From NCBI RefSeq assembly GCF_000485595.1, contig NW_014577471.1:81786-110154 (forward strand): a stretch of 28,369 bases of DNA. Direction: 5' to 3'. Source of the DNA: Priapulus caudatus. Lineage: Eukaryota; Priapulida; Priapulimorpha; Priapulimorphida; Priapulidae. This document shows positions 1 to 8,599 of this stretch, piece after piece. Within the stretch, counting starts at the first letter, position 1, and the number at the start of each line of letters is the position of its first letter. The notes beneath the pieces were generated by a model that saw only the letters and a program-made list of their open reading frames with translations, searched no databases and was not told the DNA's origin. The translations under genes were made by a program, and so were the position numbers.

Positions 1-73
1 TCTGCATCCACCAGGATAAGCGTGTGAGTCCTAGAGGAAAATGCCAGCTCAATATCAACGATGCTCTTCATCT
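1..73 (-). CDS. TANGO2-like terminal coding exon E, copy 1 (truncated by window edge)
   Basis: Only the 5' part of the last coding exon is inside the window. It matches base for base, with very few changes, the start of the complete exon E at 5450-5634. The reading frame on the minus strand begins after a CAG acceptor (complement of 74-76) and gives EMKSIVDIELAFSS followed by RTHTLILVDAD. The 'RTHTLILVDAD' stretch corresponds to the conserved RTNTxILVDADG segment near the C-terminus of TANGO2 proteins. One residue differs from the sibling (V for G in MKSI-x-DIEL). Exons D (2428-2495) and C (2770-2929) of the same block lie upstream on this strand. The stop codon and 3' UTR lie outside the window. 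Family assignment is by recognition of the conserved C-terminal motif, not by a search. Confidence 0.75.
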
Positions 74-226
74 CTGCCACAGCACTTACAGGAGGGGTAC
101 ACCCTTGTTGGCTCTTATATACCCCGTACAGACTACGAATTTTAGCGCGCGTCAGACGCACGCTAACTAGAAGCATACAGACACAAAACTGAAGTGGGCT
201 AAATGAGTCATCAGTTCTCCCACCGC

Positions 227-518
227 CAGAGATGCCAACACATATTTGAAGCAATCTGTAGTTTCTGGCCATCAAATTAGTAGTTCGAGGTTCACGTAGT
301 GCCGGCATGCCCCCCGGAAAAATTTTTTGATTCTGAGAAGCAATTTCCTGCACTCTGAGGGTCAAAAATTACAATAAATTAACAACAAATGACAATAATT
401 GACAAAAAGATAAAATTCGATCACAGTGAAATTAGTTTGATACAAACTGGTCGTAGTGGTGCAAAAGGAATAGAAATTCGTATAAAATACGGATAAATCG
501 TAGTGGTTGGCATCTCTG
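227..518. mobile_element. 292-bp TIR element with 6-bp target duplication (hAT-like MITE)
   Basis: The insertion begins CAGAGATGCCAAC and ends GTTGGCATCTCTG, a perfect 13-bp terminal inverted repeat. It is flanked by CACCGC on both sides (221-226 and 519-524). The paralogous sites near 5773 and 6037 lack it and carry a single CACCGC, so this is a precise insertion after the block duplicated. There is no coding potential. The CAGAG-type ends suggest the hAT superfamily; most hATs give 8-bp duplications, so the 6-bp duplication is either a 6-bp-TSD lineage or reflects sequence noise. An internal AGTTTG-ATA-CAAACT hairpin is also present. Confidence 0.85.
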
Positions 519-632
519 CACCGCTCAGTACCCTGCTCTGTACCCTGCTCGCCACGTCACCCCGCAGACAGTGAGGTACAGCGTGCGTGTGTGCGAGCAA
601 GCGTACGTAACCTAAATAAAGCTATGCGCATG

Positions 633-838
633 CAGGGGTAGAAATAAGGAGAAAAAAAGAGATGGTCCACCTAAATTTCAAAGTGTTCTCTAAATGTAAT
701 GCGGCGTGCAAGAAATTTACCATAAAAAGGGACCAAAATATTTAATGGTCCGTCGGACCATTGACTTTGAAAATCTGATGGTCCTCCTGATTATTTGATG
801 GCCCCGGACCATTGGGCCATCCCTTATTTCGACCCCTG
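633..838. mobile_element. 206-bp TIR element with 6-bp target duplication (hAT-like MITE)
   Basis: The ends are CAGGGGTAGAAATAAGG and, read from the other side, CAGGGGTCGAAATAAGG (16 of 17 identical). Flanks are CGCATG at 627-632 and 839-844, while the paralogous site near 5866 carries only one copy of this target. Internally the motif ATGGTCC recurs in both orientations, including a near-palindrome around 745-763 (AATGGTCCG and CGGACCATT), as expected of subterminal transposase-binding repeats. CAGGGGT-type ends are typical of hAT elements. It has no coding capacity and is therefore non-autonomous. Confidence 0.85.
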
Positions 839-1018
839 CGCATGCGCATTGCAAAACTTAGCTCGCGTTAGGCACCGATTGCGTACAGACACAGAGTTAG
901 AGCGGGATAACTTGGTGCGCACCAAGATAGCCCTGCTTCGTAAGCGGGGCCAACTTGGAGCAGGCCAGCGCGTATTTGGAGCGGGATAGCGTGTACACAC
1001 TGCAATTTTTAATGCGTG

Positions 1019-1021
1019 TTA
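1019..1021. other. Unoccupied target site of the block-A PIF/Harbinger-like MITE
   Basis: In block A1 the sequence reads ...GCGTG TTA GACACGCG... without interruption. In the other blocks the same flanks surround a ~710-bp element bordered by TTA on each side (for example 6315-6317 and 7033-7035). This paralogous empty site defines both the element ends and the 3-bp TTA duplication. Confidence 0.85.
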
Positions 1022-1311
1022 GACACGCGCGCTAGTTTGGTACCATACCAAATTCGTAGTCTGTATGGGATAATAGCCTGGCATCTGGTGCCACCTACTG
1101 GTTAGAAGGATGGATGTGTTAATTTAGGCCGAGGAACATGTACGTCTAACGACACTTTTTCCATAACAGAATTGAAACTAATGTTTCAAGAGGTAACATA
1201 CTAATCAAAAAGAAGCAGTAAGGTTAATTAAAAGCTAACTGAACCACCTACAACATCCCAGTATACTGCGATAATTAGAATGCCACTTGCTACAGTTTCC
1301 ACAACCACGTG

Positions 1312-1500
1312 CAGCTACCATGGGCAGTTACCATGGATGGTTACCATGGGCAACCACCATAGACAGCTGCTATGAGAAGCTACCATCGACAGCTACAGTG
1401 GGTACCTAGCAAAAAAAACTTATGGGCGGTTACTACATGAAGCTACCAAGTATTGCTGCTATGGATTGTTACCATGGGCAAATATTATTTGCAGTTACAA
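1312..1500. repeat. Degenerate ~11-12 bp minisatellite built on CTACCATGG / GTTACCATGG
   Basis: The segment is a run of imperfect units such as GCTACCATGGG, GTTACCATGGATG and GTTACCATGGGCA, with variants ACCATAG and CTATGAG. The core CCATGG is palindromic, so units occur in both orientations. Counterparts lie at about 4194-4370, 7327-7500, 13925-14100 and 25060-25215. Copy 1 has one extra unit near 1318-1330 compared with copy 5. It is intronic in the TANGO2-like transcription unit. No protein is implied by the repeated ACCATGG. Confidence 0.6.
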
Positions 1501-2427
1501 TGGAAACCACCTTGTGCAGCTAGTTGGCTGCTAGCTAGAGTACCTGGTTCCATAGACAGGAAGCTTGACAAATATCGCACTTAGTCTCTCCTGAGCTAGC
1601 ATGTCCATGATTCCATGCTTGCTCTGACACGACTCGAAGTTGGGGTCAGGCAGTTGGCTGCAAAGTACAACAATGGCTGTTGCAGTGTAAGCTTATTATA
1701 ATAGACTGATGGATCAAAGTATAGTCACTTCTCAAGGTTCTTGACAAGACAGTCCACATTTGTGAAATAGCTGGCATGCTATCATCTCAACCCGTGGCAA
1801 ATTGTAACGATTTATAAACACGTGATGAAATAACAGAATCATTTTGATAAAAAACTGCCTACTTGTATATGTGTCTATTCATGTTGTGATATTCATGTGA
1901 TATTAATATTGAAAGGGATTATTTCATAAAAAACTGCAAAATCGAGAAAAACATACCGAAATATAGTTTCATCTAATAGCGAACATGTTACTGATTATTC
2001 CAGTATAAAAATTACCATGTGTTTATGCTGTTAACATAAAATAGCAAATAAACAGCCACATTCTTTTGTATAGCGAGAATTAGCCTGAAATTGCCAAACA
2101 CAAAACAAAAGTGCATCTTATTGAGCGACGTAGTGGTTCTAGATGGGTATAAAATCTCTTTTGCTTAATTCAAGTTACCATGCCAAAATACAGGGGTGAG
2201 GTCTCACGAGAAACAAGTTTCATATAGTTCATCAGTGGCATAATTAAGTTTTTCTTAATTAAACTAGAATTTCAATTACTTAAAAAAAAAATACCTAGTC
2301 ACACATTTTCCAGTATGTGTCAACAAGTTGTTTCAGTTAAAATAGAATACAGTACTTCAAAAAGAAAAACATATAGTCTAAATCCACCAGCGTACAACTT
2401 AAAACAAACAACGTGGTGGCTACTCAC

Positions 2428-2495
2428 CCTCCATGTCACTGTGCTCCGAATTCACCAGCCCCTTACACTTCATAACTCCTGGATCTGTCCCCATA
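2428..2495 (-). CDS. TANGO2-like internal exon D, copy 1 (intact)
   Basis: This is a 68-bp exon on the minus strand, bounded by ...CACGAG before its first base and by the donor GTGAGTAG after its last. One base completes the codon left by exon C, then 22 codons follow (MGTDPGVMKCKGLVNSEHSD then ME), and one base is left over for exon E. The 'DPGV/DPGI' start and its position just before the RTHTLILVD exon fit the DPAI-type linker of TANGO2 proteins. Phases C-D and D-E are consistent. Compared with copy 5 it differs by A/T, I/V and V/E replacements with no frameshift. Without exons C and E beside it this short exon would not be recognisable, so confidence is moderate. Confidence 0.6.
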
Positions 2496-2769
2496 CTCGT
2501 GACTCGATACATTGTGACACGAACACAGCCAAGCCCCAACCCTAGACTACACCATTATGTCCTCTTGCTAATAAAGTTGATCTCAGCTAGATCCAAATTA
2601 AGTTAAAAATAACTTGCACTGACGAAATTTTCGTCCATCTCTCCGATAGACTCTGGATCTAACTGAGATAAACTTCATTAGCATGTAAACTTTAGAGATC
2701 CGATGAAATTATTTAATCATATGTCCTCTTGCATTCGCTAACATCATCTCACGCCGGCTACTTACTTAC

Positions 2770-2929
2770 CTTGTGTCATCTCGTAAGATGTTCAGCAGGC
2801 AGCTGATCAAGGCAGCGCGGTGCTGGCTCGAGTTGTACTCATCGACAACCTCTCTGAAAGATGACAGCGCATGTTCAGCTTTCTTCCAAGGTTTCGCTGG
2901 ATCACGACTGTTGCACACACAGTAGGAAC
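2770..2929 (-). CDS. TANGO2-like internal exon C, copy 1 (intact)
   Basis: This is a 160-bp exon on the minus strand between an acceptor ending ACAG and a strong donor GTAAGTAAG. It encodes SYCVCNSRDPAKPWKKAEHA and continues LSSFREVVDEYNSSQ...CLLNILRDDT, 52 full codons. It corresponds to the TANGO2 segment with a T/S-YGLSN-type motif, a PWRK motif and an amphipathic helix ending in LLxxL. Two replacements separate it from copy 5 (R to K in PWRK; T to I before SCLL). No frameshift or stop is present. It lies upstream of exons D and E of the same block, in the right order and compatible phase. Confidence 0.78.
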
Positions 2930-3060
2930 CTGTCCATCAACACATAATCTAATCTGATCTTACAGATTCGCTACACGGACATTCAATGAGGCATGCTTGG
3001 CGAACGAGTGGTAATAGGTTGAATAAGTTATAAAAGAAGTTACAAAACAAAGATATATAG

Positions 3061-4829
3061 ATAGCCACTGCTATCGTAAGGGGGTGGCTGAACTTTTGGA
3101 GAGGCCAGCGCATACTTGGAGCGGGATAGCGTGTACACACTGCCAATTTTTAAGGCCGTGTTAAGGCCCGCTCAGGTCGGTCTAACGTTTACTATCGGCG
3201 ACTACTTTAGCGCCGATTAGCCAGCGTAGCAACACTCATGTCGGCACTTGAAGTGACTACCGCTGCCAATCGCCGATCACATCGATTAGCGTTTCTGCAT
3301 CAAACGTTAGACGGCTTCGCGGCCCCAGTATTTGTACTAGCAACATAGGAGGTTCTTTAGCCACAAACAGAAGCAAGCTATGACGCCGAGAACCAGATCT
3401 TACATCAACGAGTGCGGTGACGTGACCAACAAAATGGCGCTTACCAGTAACATCATGTAAACTTCGTAAATCTATTCTCAATTTTCTGGAACATCGTTAA
3501 TATCATTATGCAGAATTTTTTTTTATGTGATATACGGAAACTAATATATATTTGAGAAAGAGTTTGTGCCAATATCCCTCCTGTAAACCTGCTGACGAGT
3601 GAGCGTTAGGGCTTGCCATTTTATTAATCACGTGACTTTTTGATAATCATTTGACTTCGACACGCTGCGGTGCATTGCGCCACTCAGATTTGTCGCCGAC
3701 AGCCGCCCCATAGAAATAGACATGTTCTATTCTCTGCCGATCGCAGTCGAGCGACCGTCACTTTCTCGATCGTAAGAGACTCATTGTCGAGCTTTTGCGT
3801 CGCCGATGTTTTTATCTCGGCGATCTGGCCGCGTTTTGACGCTACGATTTCAAAGCTTGTCGGCGACCTAGCGTCGTAAGGCCTCGACATAAGCGCGCGC
3901 CTTTGACATGCGCGCTAGTTGGTCCATACCAAATTCGTAGTCTGTATGGGGTGAATGGCCTGGCATGTGGTGCCACCTACTGGTTAGGAGATGGATGGTG
4001 TTTAACTTAGGCGAGGAACATGTCTAACGCACTTTTTTCCATACAGATTTGAAACTTAATGTTTCAAGAGCTAACATACTAATCACAAAAGAAGCAGTAA
4101 GAATTAATTAAAAAGCTAACTTTTGAACCAATTACAAACATCCCATTACTGCCCGATAATTAGAATGCATTGCTACTCATTTCCACAACCACGTGCGCCT
4201 CCATGGATGGGTTACCATGGGGCAACACCATAGCCAGTCACCTAACTATGAGAAGCTACATGGACAGCTACAGTGGGATACCTACCAAAACAAAATATGG
4301 GCGGTTACTACCATGAAGCTGACCCAAGTACTGCTGCCGATGCGATTGTTATACCCATGGAAACCGACTTGTGCAAGCTAGTGGCCTGCTAGGCTAGCAG
4401 TACCTGGTGCCATAGACCTATAGGAAGCTTGCAAATATCGTCACTTAATCCTCTCCTGAGCAGCATGTCCGTGACTCCATGCTTTGCTCTGACACGACGT
4501 CGAAAGTATCTGGGGTCAGGCAGTCGCGCCTGCCAAAGTCGAAACACGGCTGTTTGCAGTGTAAGCTTATTATAATAGATGATGCGATCAAAGATAGTCA
4601 GCTTCTCAAAGGTTCCTACAAGACTAGCCACATTTGTGAAATTAGCTTGGCAATAATCTCAACGGTTGGCGAATTGTAACGATTTATAAACACGCTGATC
4701 AAATAACAGAATCATTTTGATAAAAAACTGCCTACTCTGTATTGATGTCGTAAGGTGGTGATATTCATATTGAAACGCGGATTATTTCATAAAAAACTGC
4801 CACAATCGAGAAAATATAGGAGAAACTTC
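3061..4829 (-). repeat. Segmental duplication block A, copy 2 (intron fragment only)
   Basis: The copy starts abruptly in sequence equivalent to 12830 and runs through the MITE, the CCATGG minisatellite and the intron as far as ACAATCGAGAAAATATAG. It is then replaced by a C/T-rich minisatellite. It contains none of the exons C, D or E. It differs from its siblings by an unusually large number of one- to three-base insertions, for example through 4193-4400. Some of these could be genuine decay, but the pattern resembles unpolished read sequence. Confidence 0.8.
3164..3902. mobile_element. PIF/Harbinger-like MITE, copy in block A2
   Basis: The left end is AGGCCCGCTCAGGTCGG and the right end, reverse-complemented, begins as a noisy form of AGGCCCGCTTATGTCGG. 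The left target base triplet TTA is at 3161-3163 and the right flank reads TTGA. It is 739 bp here against 707-715 bp in the sibling copies, because of scattered small insertions. The two short open frames on opposite strands near 3670-3890 are overlapping shadows and resemble no transposase. Confidence 0.75.
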
Positions 4830-4897
4830 TCCCCCTCCTTCTCCACCAGCTTCTCCCCCTCCTCCTCCACCAGCTTCTCCCCTCCTTCTCCACCAAA
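4828..4897. repeat. 24-bp C/T-rich minisatellite, 3 units
   Basis: Three head-to-tail units of about 24 bp (CTTCTCCCCCTCC followed by TTCTCCACCAG) lie exactly at the point where block A2 stops resembling its siblings. The array may mark, or have caused, the junction. It is distinct from the 27-bp C/T minisatellite at 18391-21868. Confidence 0.85.
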
Positions 4898-5449
4898 CAA
4901 AGGTCATTTTCTACGGCCGAGGATTGGCTTACACACACGGTGAGGTCATTTTCGTGGCTGTTGATTGGCTATGCCAGTGGAACTCTCGTCTGCGTTAGTT
5001 AGTTATTCGATAATCGATAATCGGTAGTCGATTACTGTCATGCAATGCAACAACTGTACAATTCGAAGGACGAATAATGAAATTCAAATATACAAAAATG
5101 TTCCCAGATCGTAATTATTGATTGACACATCGTCATCATCGTCGTACCTATATTTTTATAACAATCAGTATATAAAATAAATATCAGGAGTGTATAATAT
5201 AGATTATAGACTATATACACAGTGCTAATCAATGAAATCTTCTTTATGTCCACATAAATTTATTTGTAGAGCATATACATAACGACAACAAGAACGGTAA
5301 TCTAGTGCTTTTATACTCTGACGTTTGTTGCGGTGCCTTAATGACTCCATAAAACCTGCATAAAATTATGTTAATAAAATCTCACACTAGAATATATCAC
5401 AAATGCCTCTGCTTCCCATCCTGCTAGATAGGCACACCGAGATTGAATC
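4898..5449 (-). other. Downstream flank / 3' UTR region of the exon E copy at 5450
   Basis: This is A/T-rich, single-copy sequence within the window, immediately 3' of the TANGO2-like stop codon on the minus strand. It contains a possible polyadenylation hexamer at 5259-5264. Short runs of ATAATCGATAATCGGTAGTCGATTA lie near 5005-5034. I see no further open frame of interest; the reading frame at 5038-5253 is low-complexity A/T-rich sequence. Confidence 0.5.
5259..5264 (-). promoter_or_regulatory. Candidate polyadenylation signal AATAAA
   Basis: The minus strand reads AATAAA here, about 190 bases downstream of the TANGO2-like stop at 5450. The hexamer is common in A/T-rich DNA, so the call rests mainly on position. 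Confidence 0.35.
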
Positions 5450-5634
5450 TCACTGTAACTTGAAGTTGAATGTGCGAGTCTCCCACTTCATCTTGCTGTG
5501 ATCATGAATCGGGGAAGCGATTTCTGACCCCATCGTGGTCTCGGTGACCTCAACATTGTCGTCTGCATCCACCAGGATAAGCGTGTGAGTCCTAGAGGAA
5601 AATGCCAGCTCAATATCACCGATGCTCTTCATCT
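5450..5634 (-). CDS. TANGO2-like terminal coding exon E with stop codon
   Basis: This 185-bp coding segment on the minus strand follows a CAG acceptor (complement of 5635-5637). After two bases that complete the codon from exon D it has 60 codons, ending in TGA at 5450-5452. It includes FSSRTHTLILVDADDNVEV, then TETTMGSEIAS, and ends KMKWETRTFNFKLQ. The RTxTxILVDADxxVxxTExxM core and the WETRTxxFxLQ terminus are the conserved C-terminal signature of TANGO2 (NRDE/DUF833 family), which in animals is linked to haem or lipid handling at mitochondria and the endomembrane system. This is the clearest protein homology in the window. In TANGO2 the nucleophile-type cysteine and NRDE motif are N-terminal and would lie in other exons. 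The in-frame ATG near the exon start is not a translation start. Confidence 0.85.
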
Positions 5635-5689
5635 CTGCCACAGCACTTACAGGAGGGGTACACCCTTGTTGGCTCTTATATACCCTGTA

Positions 5690-6219
5690 CAGACTACGAA
5701 TTTTAGCGCGCGCTAACTAGGAGCGTACAGACACAAAACTCTGAAGTGGGCTAAATGAGTCATCAGTTCTCCCACCGCTCAGTACCCTGCTCGCCACGTC
5801 ATCCCACAGACAGCGAGGTGCAGCGAGCGTGTGTGCGAGCGAGCGTACGTCACCTAAACAAGGCTATGTGCATGCGCATTGCGAAACTTTAGTTAGGCAC
5901 CGATTGCGTACAACAGACACAGAGTTAGAGCGGGATAACTTGGTGCGCACCTCAGACTACGAATTTTAGCGCGCTGCTAACTAGGAGCGTACAGACACAA
6001 AACTCTGAAGTGCGGCTAAATGAGTCATCAGTTCTCCACCGCCTCAGTTCCCTGCTCGCCACGTCACCCGCAGACAGCGAGTACAGAGAGCGTGCGTGCG
6101 AGCGAGGCGTACGCTCGACCTAAATAAAGCCTATGTGCATGCGCCATGCGAAACTAGTTAGGCACCGATTGCGCTACAACAGACACAGAGTTAGAGCGGA
6201 TAACTTGCGGTTTCGCACC
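5690..6219. repeat. Direct tandem duplication, two ~263-bp units
   Basis: Unit 1 (5690-5952) and unit 2 (5953-6219) both run from CAGACTACGAATTTTAGCGC to the GCGCACC-type end. They include the shared ACGTCA...CAGACAGCGAG and TTAGGCACCGATTGCG segments. Block A1 has only one unit, so the duplication is private to block A3. It lies in the last intron of the TANGO2-like gene. Confidence 0.9.
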
Positions 6220-6317
6220 AAATAGCCCTTGCCTTCGTAAGGGGGCTAACTTGGAGCAGGCCAGCGCATATTTGGAGCGGGATAGCGTGTACACACTGCA
6301 ATTTTTAATGCGTGTTA

Positions 6318-7032
6318 AGGCCCGCTCAGGTCGGTCTACGATTTTACTATCGGCGACTACTTTAGCGCCGATTAGCAGCGTAGCAACACTCATGTCGACT
6401 TGAAGTGACTACGCTGCACATCGCCGATCACATCGTAGCGTTTCTGCATCAAACGTAGACGGGCTCGCGGCCCCAGTATTTGTACTAGCACAAGCAGTTC
6501 TTTAGCACAAACAGAGCAAGCTTGACGCCGGGACCAGTCTACATCAAACGAGTGACGTACGTGACCAACAAAATGGCGCTTACCAGTAAACATCATGTAA
6601 CTTCGTAAATCTATTCTCAATTTTCTGAACATCGTTATAATCATGTGCAGAATAATTTTTTTTTATGTGATTATACGGAAAACTTAATATATATTTGAGA
6701 AAGAGTTTGTGCAATAATCCCTCCCTGTAAACTGCTGACGAGTGGCGTGTAGGCTGCCATTTTATTAATCACGTGACTTTTGATGATCATTTGACTCGAC
6801 ACGCTGCGGTGATTGGCTGCCACTCACGATTTGTCGCCGACAGCCGCCATAGAAATAAGAACATGTTCTATTCTCTGCCGATCGCAGTCGGCGACCGTAT
6901 TTTCGATCGTAAGAGAACTCATGTCGAGTTTGCGTCGCGATGTTTTTATCGGCACGATCTGGCCGGTTTTTGACGTACGATATTCAAATCTTGTCGGCGA
7001 TCTAGGTCGTAAGGCCCGACATAAGCGGGCCT
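6318..7032. mobile_element. PIF/Harbinger-like MITE, reference copy in block A3
   Basis: This is a 715-bp insertion bordered by TTA at 6315-6317 and 7033-7035. Terminal inverted repeats are AGGCCCGCTCAGGTCGG and AGGCCCGCTTATGTCGG (reading inward). The motif GTCGGCGA/TCGCCGAC recurs near both ends (about 6351, 6835, 6887 and 6993), which suits subterminal transposase-binding sites. No transposase or Myb-like frame is present. A 3-bp TTA duplication with GGCC-type ends is characteristic of PIF/Harbinger and Tourist-like MITEs. The unoccupied paralogous site at 1019-1021 confirms the boundaries. Confidence 0.85.
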
Positions 7033-8085
7033 TTAGACACGCGCGCTAGTTGGTACCATACCAAATTCGTAGTCTGTATGGGTGGTAATAGCCTGGCATG
7101 TGTGTGCCACCTACTGGGTTAGGAGGATGGATGGTGTTTAACTTAGGCGAGGAACATTCTAACGACACTTTTTTCCATAACAGAATTGAAACTAATGTTT
7201 CAAGAGCTAACATACTAATCAAAAAGAAGCAGTAAGATTAATTAAAGCTAACTGAACCAACTACAAACATCCCAGTATACTGCCGATAATTAGAATGCAC
7301 TTGCTACAGTTTCCACAACCACGTGCAGCTACATGCGATGGTTACCATGGGCAACCACCATAGCCAGCTACTATGAGAAGCTACCATGGACAGCTACAGT
7401 GGATACCTACCAAAAAAAACTTATGGGCGCGTTACTACATGAAGCTACCAAGTACTGTGCCATGGATTGTTACCATGGAAACCACCTTGTGCAGCTAGTT
7501 GGCCTGCTAGCTAGAGTACCTGGTGCCATAGACAGGAAGCTTGACAAATATCGCACTAATCTCTCCTGAGCTAGCATGTCCGTGACTCCATGCTTGCTCT
7601 GACACGACTCGAAGTGGGGTCAGGCAGTCGGCTGCAAAGTACAACAACGGCTGTTGCAGTGTAAGCTTATTATAATAGACTGATGGATCAAAGTATAGTC
7701 ACTTCTCAAGGTTCCTGACAAGGACAGCCCACATTTGTGAAATAGCTGGCAATAATCTCAACCCGTGGCGAATTGTAACGATTTATAAACACGTGATCAA
7801 ATAACAGAATCATTTTGATAAAAAACTGCCTACTTGTATATGTGTAAGGTGGGTGATATTCATATGAAAGGGATTATTTCATAAAAAACTGCGCACAATC
7901 GAGAAAAATAGAAGAAATAATTAAATTAGATTTCAATTACTTCAAAATAAAATAAAACACCTATTCACACATTTTCCAGTATGTGTCAAAAATTGTTTCA
8001 GTTAAAATAGATACAGTACTTCACCAGCCTTGTTCAGTAATCCACCAGCGTACAACTTAAAAAAAAAAACGTGGCGGCTACTCAC

Positions 8086-8152
8086 CCACCATGTCAACTG
8101 TGCTCCGAATTCACCAGCCCTTACATTTCATAATTCCTGGATCTGCCCCATA
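8086..8152 (-). pseudogene. TANGO2-like exon D, copy 3 (frameshifted as assembled)
   Basis: The segment aligns with the intact exon D at 25821-25888 and keeps the donor GTGAGTAG. It has an extra base within the SEHSD codons, one C missing from the GGGG run, and bases missing around the acceptor. Read as assembled, the frame is broken. Several of the changes are homopolymer length differences, so consensus error is as likely as true decay. Confidence 0.55.
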
Positions 8153-8439
8153 CCGTGACACGATACATTGTGACACAATAGATTGTGACATGAACACAGC
8201 CAAGCCCTACCCTAAGATACACCATTATGTCCTCTTGGTAATAAAGGTTATCTCAGCTAGATCAAATTAAGTTAAAAATAACGCACTGACGAAATTTTCG
8301 TCCATTCTCTCCGATAGACTCTGATCTAACTGAGATAAACTTTATTAGCATGTAAACTTTAGGAGATCCGCATGAAATTATTTAATCATATGGTCCTCTT
8401 GCATTCGCTGACATCATCTCACGTCTCCTACTTACTTAC

Positions 8440-8599
8440 CTTGTGTCATCTCGTAAGATGTTCAGCAGGCAGCTGGTCAAGGCAGCGCGGTGCTGGCTCG
8501 AGTTGTACTCATCGACACCTCTCTGAAAGATGACAGCGCATGTTCAGCTTTCTCCAAGCGTTTCGCTGGATCACGGACTGTTGCACACACAGTAGGAAC
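8440..8599 (-). pseudogene. TANGO2-like exon C, copy 3 (internal frameshifts as assembled)
   Basis: The length is still 160 bp and both splice sites (ACAG acceptor, GTAAGTAAG donor) are intact. However, an extra base after AACAGT (AACAGTCCGTGA) puts a TGA directly in frame, and compensating one-base losses follow near 8514 and 8553. The extra-base and missing-A changes are shared with copy 4 at 15047-15204, so the two copies either descend from one damaged copy or share the same systematic consensus error. Exon D (8086-8152) and intact exon E (5450-5634) lie downstream. Confidence 0.65.

Larger units (their letters stand above)
1..3060 (-). repeat. Segmental duplication block A, copy 1 (exons E-D-C and introns)
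   Basis: Position 1 aligns with 5562, and the block runs to about 3060. From there the sequence switches abruptly to material equivalent to 12830 onward. It holds exon E (partial), the E-D intron, exon D, the D-C intron, exon C and about 130 bases upstream of exon C. Relative to the sibling at 5562 it has two private insertions (227-518 and 633-838) and lacks the ~715-bp MITE found at 6318. Apart from the exons and these insertions, 845-2427 is intron with no further gene seen. Orientation is given as that of the gene. Confidence 0.85.

Noticed and set aside
2949-3146. Minus-strand frame upstream of exon C copy 1 (similar one at 8619-8915) as an extra TANGO2 exon
   Set aside because: It crosses the A1/A2 block junction, differs between copies, and shows no family motif or suitable donor.
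5625-5641. ATG near the start of the 5450-5641 frame as a translation start
   Set aside because: Homology and splice phase place it in the C-terminal exon, so the ATG is internal.
5675-5690. TATATAAGAGCC on the minus strand upstream of an ATG-starting frame, looking like a TATA-box promoter
   Set aside because: The downstream frame is the last exon of a TANGO2-like gene entered through a CAG acceptor; the TATA-like sequence is therefore intronic.
6813-7049. Short frames inside the MITE copies as transposase remnants
   Set aside because: Frames differ between copies, overlap on both strands and contain no DDE or Myb-like motif.
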